Part shown: positions 10,236-20,937 of the stretch, one piece after another | Layout of the letters: every line of letters starts with the position of its first letter | Numbering within the stretch: position 1 is the first letter of the stretch | Source: Leptidea sinapis | Taxonomy: Eukaryota > Arthropoda > Insecta > Lepidoptera > Pieridae | Direction: 5' to 3' | DNA length: 64,000 nucleotides | NCBI RefSeq assembly: GCF_905404315.1 | Contig: NC_066297.1 | Coordinates: 5,766,001 to 5,830,000, forward strand | The notes under the pieces: generated by a model | Told to the model about the DNA's origin: nothing | The model's input: the letters and a program-made list of their open reading frames with translations, nothing else | Database searches by the model: none | Position numbers and translations under genes: made by a program

Positions 10236-12572
10236 GATCACAGAATTGTGCTCTGCATCCTCGAGAACCTCGGACACGATATCAATATTGCTAAAATCAT
10301 AATTTTGTGTGGGGGCCATCTTGGATTTGAAAAATTATCACCAAATCGTTCTCTGCACCCTCGAGAAACTCGTGTACGATATCAATATTGATGAAAACAT
10401 AATTGTTTGCGGCAACCCTCTTGGATTTCAAAAATGATCACAAAATCGCTCTCTGCACCCTCGAGAACCTCGGATACGATACCCATAATGTAGTTATCAT
10501 AATTTTGAGTGGCGCCCATCTTGGATTTCAAAAAATGATCACAAAATCGTTCTGTGCACTCTCGAGAACCTCGGATATGATACCCATAATGTAGTTATCA
10601 TACTTTTGAGCGGCGACCGTCTTGGATTTGAAAAATGATCACAAAATCGCTCTCTGCACCCTCGAGAACCTCGGATACGATACCCATAATGAAGTAATCA
10701 TAATTTTGAGCGGCGGCCATCTTGGATTTGAAAAATGATCACAAAATCGCTCTCTGCACTCTCGAGAACCTCGGATACGATACCCATATTTTTATGATCA
10801 TTATCTTGCATTGCGGCCATCTCGGATTTAAAAATGATCCCAAAATTATTTTCTGCACCCTCGAAAACCTCGGACACGATATCTATATTGATGAAAACAT
10901 AATTGTTTGCGGCAACACACTGGATTTCAACAATGATCACAGAATTGTTCTCTGCACCCTCGAGAACCTCGGACACGATATCCATAATGTAGTTATCATA
11001 CTTTTGAGCGGCGACCATCTTGGATTTGAAAAATGATCACAAAATCGCTCTCTGCACTCTCGAGAACCTCGGATACGATACCCATATTTTTATGATCATT
11101 ATCTTGCATTGCGGCCATCTCGGATTTAAAAATGATCCCAAAATTATTTTCTGCACCCTCGAGAACCTCGGACACGATATCTATATTGATGAAAACATAA
11201 TTGTTTGCGGCAACACTCTTGGATTTCAACAATGATCACAGAATTGTTCTCTGCACCCTCGAGTACCTCGGACACGATATCCATAATGTAGTTATCATAC
11301 TTTTGAGCGGCGGCGATCTTCGATTTAAAAAATGATCACAAAATCGTTCTCTGCACCCACGAGAACCTCGGATATGATACCCATAATTGAGTTATCATAA
11401 TTTTGAACGGCGGCCATCTTGGATTTCAAAAATGATCACAAAATCGTTCTTTGCACTCTCTAGAACCTAGGATACGATACCCATAATCTAGTTATCATAC
11501 TTTTGAGCGGCGGCCATCTCGGATTTAAAAATGATCCCAAAATTGTTTTCTGCACCCTCAAGAACCTCGGACACGATATCCATATTGCTGAAAGTATAAT
11601 TTTGTGCGGCGGCAATCTTGGATTTGAAAAATGATCCCAAAATTATTTTCTGCACCCTCGAGAACCTCTGATACGATACCCATAATGTACTTATCATATT
11701 TTTTAAGCCGCGGCCATCTTGGATTTGAAAAATGATCACATTTCTGCTCCCTCGAGAACCTCGGATACGATACCCATAATGAAGTTATCATACTTTTGAG
11801 CGGCGGCCATCTTGGATTTGAAAAATGATTACAAAATCGCTCTCTGCACCCTCGAGAACCTCGGATACGATTCCCATAATGTATTTATCATAATTTTGAG
11901 CGGCGGCCATCTTGGATTTAAAAAATGATCACAAAATCGTTCTGTGCACTCTCAAGAACCTCGGATACGATACCCATAATGTAGTTATCATACTTTTGAG
12001 CGGCGGCCATCTTGGATTTGAAAAATGATCACAAAATCGCTCTCTGCACCCTCGAGAACCTCGGATACGATACCCATATTGTAGTTATCATAATTTTAAG
12101 CGGCGGCCATCTTGAATTTGAAAAATGATAACAAAATCGTTCTCTGCACCCTCGAGAACCTAGTATACGATACCCATAATCTTGTTATCATACTTTTGAG
12201 CGGCGGCCATCTTGGATTTGAAAAATGATCACAAAATCGCTCTCTGCACCCTCGAGAACCTCGGATACGATACCCATAATTAAGTAATCATAATTTTGAG
12301 CGGCGGCCATCTTGGATTTGAAAAATGATCACAAAATCGCTCTCTGCACCCTCGAGAACCTCGGATACGATACCCATAATCTTGTTATCATACTTTTGAG
12401 CGGCGTCCATCTTGGATTTGAAAAATTATCACAAAATCGAACTCTGCACCCTCGAGAACCTCGGATACGATACCCATAATGTAGTTATCATAATTTTGAG
12501 CGGCGGCCGTCTTGGATTTAAAAAATGATCACAAAATCGTTCTGTGCACTCTCGAGAACCTCGGATATGATA

Positions 12573-12586
12573 CCCATCATTATGGG
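12573..12586 (+). repeat. 8-bp insertion with CCCAT/ATGGG hairpin potential (108-bp monomer marker)
   Basis: The usual GATACCCATAATGTAGTT is replaced by a longer form containing CCCATCATTATGGG followed by TAGTAGTT. This makes the monomer 108 bp. CCCAT and ATGGG can pair around a four-base loop. I found the same form at 14374, 23276, 25077, 28178 and 31763, and nowhere else. It marks one position in the 18-monomer unit and two related remnants. Confidence 0.88.
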
Positions 12587-13927
12587 TAGTAGTTATCATA
12601 CTTTTGAGCGACGACCAACTTGGATTTGAAAAATGATCACAAAATCGATCTCTGCACTCTCGAGAACCTCGAATACGATACCCATATTGCTGAAAACATA
12701 ATGTTGTGCGGCGGCAATCTTGGATTTGAAAAATGATCCCAAAATTATTTTCTGCACCCTCGAGAACCTCTGATACGATACCCATAATGTACTTATCATA
12801 TTTTTTAAGCCGCGGCCATCTTGGATTTGAAAAATGATCACAAAATCGTTCTCTGCACCCTCGAGAACCTTGGATACGATACCCATAATGTAGTTATCAT
12901 ACTTTTGAGCGGCGGCCATCTTGGATTTGAAAAATGATCACAAAATCGTTCTCTGCACCCTCGAGAACCTTGGATACGATACCCATAATGTAGTTATCAT
13001 AATTTTGAGCGGCGGCCATCTTGGATTTAAAAAATGATCACAAAATCGTTCTGTGCACTCTCGAGAACCTAGGATACGATACCCATAATCTAGTTATCAT
13101 ACTTTTGAGCGGCGGCTATCTTCGATTTAAGAAATGATCACAAAATCGTTCTCTGCACCCACGAGAACCTCGGATACGATACCCATAATGTAGTTATCAT
13201 ACTTTTGAGCGGCGGCCATCTTGGATTTCAAAAATGATCACAAAATCGTTCTTTGCACTCTCTAGAACCTAGGATACGATACCCATAATCTAGTTATCAT
13301 ACTTTTGAGCGGCGGCCATCTCGGATTTAAAAATGATCACAAAATTGTTCTCTGCACCCTCAAGAACCTCGGACACGATATCCATATTGCTGAAAATATA
13401 ATTTTGTGCGGCGGCTATCTTGGATTTGAAAAATTATCCCAAAATTATTTTCTGCACCCTCGAGAACCTCTGATAGGATACCCATAATGTACTTATCATA
13501 TTTTTTAAGCCACGGCCATCTTGGATTTGAAAAATGATCACATTTCTGCTCCCTCGAGAACCTCGGATACGATACCCATAATGAAGTTATCATACTTTTG
13601 AGCGGCGGCCATCTTGGATTTGAAAAATGATCACAAAATCGTTCTCTGCACCCTCGAGAACTTAGGATACGATACCCATAATCTAGTTATCATACATTTG
13701 AGCGGCGGCCATCTTGGATTTGAAAAATGATTACAAAATCGCTTCTGCACCCTCGAGAACCTCGGATACGATACCCATAATGTATTTATCATAATTTTGA
13801 GCGGCGGCCATCTTGGATTTAAAAAATGATCACAAAATCGTTCTGTGCACTCTCGAGAACCTCGGATACGATACCCATTATGTAGTTATCATACTTTTGA
13901 GCGGCGGCCATCTTGGATTTGAAAAAT

Positions 13928-14027
13928 GATCACAAAATCGCTCTCTGCACCCTCGAGAACCTCGGATACGATACCCATAATGTAGTTATCATAATTTTGA
14001 GCGGCGGCCATCTTGGATTTGAAAAAT
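13928..14027 (+). repeat. Reference family-A monomer, 100 bp
   Basis: This copy matches the consensus I infer for the commonest (A) monomers. Read from GATC it contains an A5 and A4 rich start, ATCGCTCTCTGCACC, the XhoI-type palindrome CTCGAG, AACCTCGG, the direct repeat GATACGATAC, CATAATGTAGTTATCATA, then GAGCGGCGGCCATCTTGG and TTTGAAAAAT. By hand count it has 24 C, 19 G and 6 CpG. Most A monomers differ from it at only a few positions, typically GTTCTC for GCTCTC, GTGCACT for CTGCACC, and ACTTTTG for AATTTTG. Confidence 0.93.
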
Positions 14028-14229
14028 GATAACAAAATCGTTCTCTGCACCCTCGAGAACCTAGTATACGATACCCATAATCTTGTTATCATACTTTTGA
14101 GCGGCGGCCATCTTGGATTTGAAAAATGATCACAAAATCGCTCTCTGCACCCTCGAGAACCTCGGATACGATACCCATAATGTAGTTATCATAATTTTGA
14201 GTGGCGGCCATCTTGGATTTGAAAAATGA

Positions 14230-14700
14230 TCACAAAATCGCTCTCTGCACCCTCGAGAACCTCGGATACGATACCCATAATGTAGTTATCATAATTTTGA
14301 GCGGCGGCCGTCTTGGATTTAAAAAATGATCACAAAATCGTTCTGTGCACTCTCGAGAACCTCGGATATGATACCCATCATTATGGGTAGTAGTTATCAT
14401 ACTTTTGAGCGACGACCAACTTGGATTTGAAAAATGATCACAAAATCGATCTCTGCACTCTCGAGAACCTCGAATACGATACCCATATTGCTGAAAACAT
14501 AATGTTGTGCGGCGGCAATCTTGGATTTGAAAAATGATCCCAAAATTATTTTCTGCACCCTCGAGAACCTCTGATACGATACCCATAATGTACTTATCAT
14601 ATTTTTTAAGCCGCGGCCATCTTGGATTTGAAAAATGATCACAAAATCGTTCTCTGCACCCTCGAGAACCTTGGATACGATACCCATAATGTAGTTATCA
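14230..14700. repeat. Truncated second 1,801-bp unit (block A)
   Basis: This repeats the first four to five monomers of the 18-monomer unit, including the 108-bp hairpin-insert monomer at 14374. It then switches near 14700 to a monomer with GAATTTATAATAATTTTGAG that belongs to the next module. Confidence 0.85.
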
Positions 14701-15199
14701 TATTTTTGAGCGGCGGCCATCTTGGATTTGAAAAATGATCACAAAATCGCTCTCTGCACCCTCGAGAACCTCGGATACGATACCCATAATGAATTTATAA
14801 TAATTTTGAGCGGCGGCCATCTTGGATTTAAAAAATGATCACAAAATCGTTCTGTGCACTCTCGAGAACCTCGGATATGATACCCATAATGTAGTTATCA
14901 TACTTTTGAGCGGCGACCATCTTGAATTTGAAAAATGATCACAAAATCGCTCTCTGCACTCTCGAGAACCTCGGATACGATACCCATATTTTTATGATCA
15001 TAATCTTGCATTGCGGCCATCTCGGATTTAAAAATGATCCCAAAATTATTTTCTGCACCCTCAAAAACCTCGGACACGATATCCATATTGCTGAAAACAT
15101 AACTGTTTGCGGAAGCCTTCTTGGATTTCAAAAATGATCCCAGAATTGTGCTCTGCATCCTCGAGAACCTCGGACACGATATCAATATTGCTAAAATCA

Positions 15200-17241
15200 T
15201 AATTTTGTGCGGGGGCCATCTTGGATTTGAAAAATTATCACCAAATCGTTCTCTGCACCCTCGAGAAACTCGTGTACGATATCAATATTGATGAAAACAT
15301 AATTGTGTGCGGCAACCCTCTTGGATTTCAAAAATGACCACAGAATTGTTCTCTGCACCTTCTAGAACCTCGGACACGTTATCCATAATGTAGTTATCAT
15401 ACTTTTGAGCGGCGGCCATCTTGGATTTGAAAAATGATCACAAAATCGTTCTCTGCACCCTCGAGAACCTCGGATACGATACCCATAATGTAGTTATCAT
15501 AATTTTGAGCGGCGGCCATCTTGGATTTCAAAAATGATCACAAAATCGTTCTTTGCACTCTATAGAACCTAGGATACGATACCCATAATATAGTTATCAT
15601 ACTTTTGAGCGGCGGCCATCTTGGATTTGAAAAATGATCACAAAATCGCTCTCTGCACCCTCGAGAACCTCGGATACGATACCCATAATGTAGTTATCAT
15701 AATTTTGAGTGGCGGCCATCTTGGATTTAAAAAATGATCACAAAATCGTTCTGTGCACTCTCGAGAACCTCGGATATGATATCCATAATGTAGTTATCAT
15801 ACTTTTGAGCGGCGACCATCCTGGATTTGAAAAACGATCACAAAATCGCTCTCTGCACTCTCGAGAACCTCGGATACGATACCCATATTTTTATGATCAT
15901 TATCTTGCATTGCGGCCATCTCCGATTTAAAAATGATCCCAAAATTATTTTCTGCACCCTCGAGAACCTCGGACACGATATCTATATTGATGAAAACATA
16001 ATTGTTTGCGGCAACCCTCTTGGATTTCAACAATGATCACAGAATTGTTCTCTTTACCCTCGAGAACCTCGGACACGATATCCGTAATGTAGTTATCATA
16101 CTTTTGAGCGGCGGCCATCTTCAATTTAAAAAATGATCACAAAATCGTTCTCTGCACCAACGAGAACCTCGGATACGATACCCATAATGTAGTTATCACA
16201 ATTTTGAGCGGCGGCCATCTTGGATTTCAAAAATGATCACAAAATCGTTCTTTGCACTCTCTAGAACCTAGGATACGATACCCATATTTTAATGATCATA
16301 ATCTTGCATTGCGGCCATCTCGGATTTAAAAATGATCCCAAAATTATTTTCTGCAACCTGAAAAACCTCGAACACGATATCCATATTGCTGAAAACATAA
16401 CTGTTTGCGGCAGCCTTCTTGGATTTCAAAAATGATCCCAGAATTGTGCTCTGCATCCTCGAGAACCTCGGACACGATATCAATATTGCTAAAATCATAA
16501 TTTTGTGCGGGGGCCATCTTGGATTTGAAAAATTATCACCAAATCGTTCTCTGCACCCTCGAGAAACTCGTGTACGATATCAATATTGATGAAAACATAA
16601 TTGTGTGCGGCAACCCTCTTGGATTTCAAAAATGACCACAGAATTGTTCTCTGCACCTTCTAGAACCTCGGACACGTTATCCATAATGTAGTTATCATAC
16701 TTTTGAGCGGCGGCCATCTTCGATTTGAAAAATGATCACAAAATCGTTCTCTGCACCCTCGAGAACCTCGGATACGATACCCATAATGTAGTTATCATAA
16801 TTTTGAGCGGCGGCCATCTTGGATTTAAAAAATGATCACAAAATCGTTCTTTGCACTCTATAGAACCTAGGATACGATACCCATAATATAGTTATCATAC
16901 TTTTGAGCGGCGGCCATCATGGATTTGAAAAATGATCACAAAATCGCTCTCTGCACCCTCGAGAACCTCGGACACGATATCCATAATGTAGTTATCATAC
17001 TTTTGAGCGGCGGCCATCTTCGATTTAAAAAATGATCAAAAAATCGTTCTCTGCACCAACGAGAACCTCGGATACGATACCCCTAAATGTAGTTATCATA
17101 ATTTTGAGCGGCGGCCATCTTGGATTTCAAAAGTGATCACAAAATCGTTCTTTGCACTCTCTAGAACCTAGGATACGATACACATAATCTAGTTATCATA
17201 CTTTTGAGTGGCAGACATCTCGGATTTAAAAATGATCCCAA
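15200..17241. repeat. Partial copy of the start of block A
   Basis: This matches about 4083–6123 at a constant shift of +11,118 (for example 4679 with 15797, and 5171 with 16289). It stops abruptly at about 17241–17249, inside a monomer that begins GATCCCAAAATTGTT and continues as CTCTGCACCTTCTAG. Block B starts there with the sequence matching 4226 onward. Positions 15.3–17.2 kb and 17.25–19.1 kb are therefore adjacent copies 1,898 bp apart (19 monomers). Confidence 0.85.
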
Positions 17242-19255
17242 AATTGTTCTCTGCACCTTCTAGAACCTCGGACACGTTATCCATAATGTAGTTATCATAC
17301 TTTTGAGCGGCGGCCATCTTCGATTTGAAAAATGATCACAAAATCGTTCTCTGCACCCTCGAGAACCTCGGATACGATACCCATAATGTAGTTATCATAA
17401 TTTTGAGCGGCGGCCATCTTGGATTTCAAAAATGATCACAAAATCGTTCTTTGCACTCTATAGAACCTAGGATACGATACCCATAATATAGTTATCATAC
17501 TTTTGAGCGGCGGCCATCTTGGATTTGAAAAATGATCACAAAATCGCTCTCTGCACCCTCGAGAACCTCGGATACGATACCCATAATGTAGTTATCATAA
17601 TTTTGAGTGGCGGCCATCTTGGATTTAAAAAATGATCACAAAATCGTTCTGTGCACTCTCGAGAACCTCGGATATGATATCCATAATGTAGTTATCATAC
17701 TTTTGAGCGGCGACCATCCTGGATTTGAAAAACGATCACAAAATCGCTCTCTGCACTCTCGAGAACCTCGGATACGATACCCATATTTTTATGATCATTA
17801 TCTTGCATTGCGGCCATCTCCGATTTAAAAATGATCCCAAAATTATTTTCTGCACCCTCGAGAACCTCGGACACGATATCTATATTGATGAAAACATAAT
17901 TGTTTGCGGCAACCCTCTTGGATTTCAACAATGATCACAGAATTGTTCTCTTTACCCTCGAGAACCTCGGACACGATATCCGTAATGTAGTTATCATACT
18001 TTTGAGCGGCGGCCATCTTCAATTTAAAAAATGATCACAAAATCGTTCTCTGCACCAACGAGAACCTCGGATACGATACCCATAATGTAGTTATCACAAT
18101 TTTGAGCGGCGGCCATCTTGGATTTCAAAAATGATCACAAAATCGTTCTTTGCACTCTCTAGAACCTAGGATACGATACCCATATTTTAATGATCATAAT
18201 CTTGCATTGCGGCCATCTCGGATTTAAAAATGATCCCAAAATTATTTTCTGCAACCTGAAAAACCTCGAACACGATATCCATATTGCTGAAAACATAACT
18301 GTTTGCGGCAGCCTTCTTGGATTTCAAAAATGATCCCAGAATTGTGCTCTGCATCCTCGAGAACCTCGGACACGATATCAATATTGCTAAAATCATAATT
18401 TTGTGCGGGGGCCATCTTGGATTTGAAAAATTATCACCAAATCGTTCTCTGCACCCTCGAGAAACTCGTGTACGATATCAATATTGATGAAAACATAATT
18501 GTGTGCGGCAACCCTCTTGGATTTCAAAAATGACCACAGAATTGTTCTCTGCACCTTCTAGAACCTCGGACACGTTATCCATAATGTAGTTATCATACTT
18601 TTGAGCGGCGGCCATCTTCGATTTGAAAAATGATCACAAAATCGTTCTCTGCACCCTCGAGAACCTCGGATACGATACCCATAATGTAGTTATCATAATT
18701 TTGAGCGGCGGCCATCTTGGATTTCAAAAATGATCACAAAATCGTTCTTTGCACTCTATAGAACCTAGGATACGATACCCATAATATAGTTATCATACTT
18801 TTGAGCGGCGGCCATCATGGATTTGAAAAATGATCACAAAATCGCTCTCTGCACCCTCGAGAACCTCGGACACGATATCCATAATGTAGTTATCATACTT
18901 TTGAGCGGCGGCCATCTTCGATTTAAAAAATGATCAAAAAATCGTTCTCTGCACCAACGAGAACCTCGGATACGATACCCCTAAATGTAGTTATCATAAT
19001 TTTGAGCGGCGGCCATCTTGGATTTCAAAAGTGATCACAAAATCGTTCTTTGCACTCTCTAGAACCTAGGATACGATACACATAATCTAGTTATCATACT
19101 TTTGAGTGGCAGACATCTCGGATTTAAAAATGATCCCAAAATTGTTTTCTGCACCCTCAAGAACCTCGGACACGATATCCATATTGCTGAAAATATAATT
19201 TTGTGCGGCGGCAATCTTGGATTTGAAAAATGATCCCAAAATTATTTTCTGCACC

Positions 19256-19305
19256 CTCGAGAACCTCTGATAGGATACCCATATAGTACTTATCATATTT
19301 TTTAA
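19256..19305. other. Empty (pre-insertion) site paralogous to the LINE target
   Basis: This segment is identical to both copies of the 50-bp target duplication. On its left it continues as the satellite left of the LINE does, and on its right with GCCGCGGCC as the satellite right of the LINE does. It shows the site before integration and fixes the insertion boundaries to the base, apart from the three-base TAA ambiguity. Confidence 0.95.
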
Positions 19306-20823
19306 GCCGCGGCCATCTTGGATTTGAAAAATGATCACATTTCTGCTCCCTCGAGAACCTCGGATACGATACCCATAATGAAGTTATCATACTTTTGAGC
19401 GGCGGCCATCTTGGATTTGAAAAATGATCACAAAATCGTTCTCTGCACCCTCGAGAACTTAGGATACGATACCCATAATCTAGTTATCATACATTTGAGC
19501 GGCGGCCATCTTGGATTTCAAAAATGATCACAAAATCGTTCTGTGCACTCTCGAGAACCTCGGATACGATACCCATATTTTGATGATCATAATCTTGCAT
19601 TGCGGCCATCTCGGATTTAAAAATGATCCCAAAATTATTTTCTGCACCCTCAAAAACTTCGAACACGATATCCATATTGCTGAAAACATAACTGTTTGCG
19701 GCAGCCTTCTTGGATTTCAAAAATGATCACAGAATTGTGCTCTGCATCCTCGAGAACCTCGGACACGATATCAATATTGCTAAATTCATAATTTTGTGCG
19801 GGGGCCATCTTGGATTTGAAAAATTATCACCAAATCGTTGTCTGCACCCTCGAGAAACTCGTGTACGATATCAATATTGATGAAAACATAATTATTTGCG
19901 GCAACCCTCTTGGATTTCAAAAATGATCACAGAATTGTTCTCTGCACCTTCGAGAACCTCGGACACGTTATCCATAATGTAGTTATCATACTTTTGAGCA
20001 GCGGCCATCTTCGATTTGAAAAATGATCACAAAATCGTTCTCTGCACCCTCGAGAACCTCGGATACGATACCCATAATGTAGTTATCATAATTTTGAGCG
20101 GCGGCCATCTTGGATTTCAAAAATGATCACAAAATCGTTCTTTGCACTCTCTAGAACCTAGGATACGATACCCATATTTTAATGATCATAATCTTGCATT
20201 GCGGCCATCTCGGATTTAAAAATGATCCCAAAATTATTTTCTGCAACCTGAAAAACCTCGAACACGATATCCATATTGCTGAAAACATAACTGTTTGCGG
20301 CAGCCTTCTTGGATTTCAAAAATGATCCCAGAATTGTGCTCTGCATCCTCGAGAACCTCGGACACGATATCAATATTGCTAAAATCATAATTTTGTGCGG
20401 GGGCCATCTTGGATTTGAAAAATTATCACCAAATCGTTCTCTGCACCCTCGAGAAACTCGTGTACGATATCAATATTGATGAAAACATAATTGTGTGCGG
20501 CAACCCTCTTGGATTTCTAAAATGACCACAGAATTGTTCTCTGCACCTTCTAGAACCTCGGACACGTTATCCATAATGTAGTTATCATACTTTTGAGCGG
20601 CGGCCATCTTCGATTTGAAAAATGATCACAAAATCGTTCTCTGCAACCTCGAGAACCTCGGATACGATACCCATAATGTAGTTATCATAATTTTGAGCGG
20701 CGGCCATCTTGGATTTCAAAAATGATCACAAAATCGTTCTTTGCACTCTATAGAACCTAGGATACGATACCCATAATATAGTTATCATACTTTTGAGCGG
20801 CGGCCATCTTGGATTTGAAAAAT

Positions 20824-20937
20824 GATCACAAAATCGCTCTCTGCACCCTCGAGAACCTCGGATACGATACCCATAATGTAGTATCCATATTGCTGAAAAC
20901 ATAACTGTTTGCGGCAGCCTTCTTGGATTTCAAAAAT
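20824..20937 (+). repeat. 114-bp hybrid monomer, block B copy
   Basis: Second copy of the out-of-register A/B fusion seen at 10122–10235. It has the same internal join (GTAGT to ATCCATATTG), and its 10,702-bp offset equals that of the flanking sequence. Confidence 0.88.

Larger units (their letters stand above)
12429..14229. repeat. 18-monomer higher-order repeat unit, 1,801 bp (block A)
   Basis: Monomer lengths in order, counted by hand, are 100, 108, 100, 101, 100, 100, 100, 100, 99, 100, 101, 93, 100, 99, 100, 100, 100, 100, which sum to 1,801. This equals the spacing to the next unit start. The unit includes the hairpin-insert monomer, two 101-bp monomers and one 93-bp monomer. A second, incomplete unit follows at 14230 to about 14700. 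Confidence 0.9.
4226..15300. repeat. Large satellite block A (contains the LINE)
   Basis: Monomer order and private variants match block B. The offset is +13,016 left of the LINE, +10,702 from the LINE to about 10915, +10,703 from there to about 14700 (a 1-bp net deletion at about 10917), and +11,995 from about 14790 to 15300. Shared private variants include CGTTGTCTGC at 9138 and TTTCTAAAATGACC near 9811. Block A holds one complete and one partial 1,801-bp unit. Boundaries are approximate because everything outside is related satellite. Confidence 0.85.

Noticed and set aside
13928..14027. CENP-B box
   Set aside because: No monomer I inspected has the TTCG(N4)A(N2)CGGG pattern. TTCGATTTGAAAAATG variants match only the first part.
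13928..14027. Kozak-like CCAAGATGGCCGCC context on the minus strand as a translation start
   Set aside because: The context is good, but no frame stays open for more than a few monomers. The resemblance follows from the YY1-like motif, which overlaps start-codon contexts in general.
13928..14027. Phased A-tracts causing DNA curvature (A5 and A4 near the GATC anchor)
   Set aside because: Only two tracts about 11–12 bp apart per monomer. This is too weak to call without a curvature calculation.
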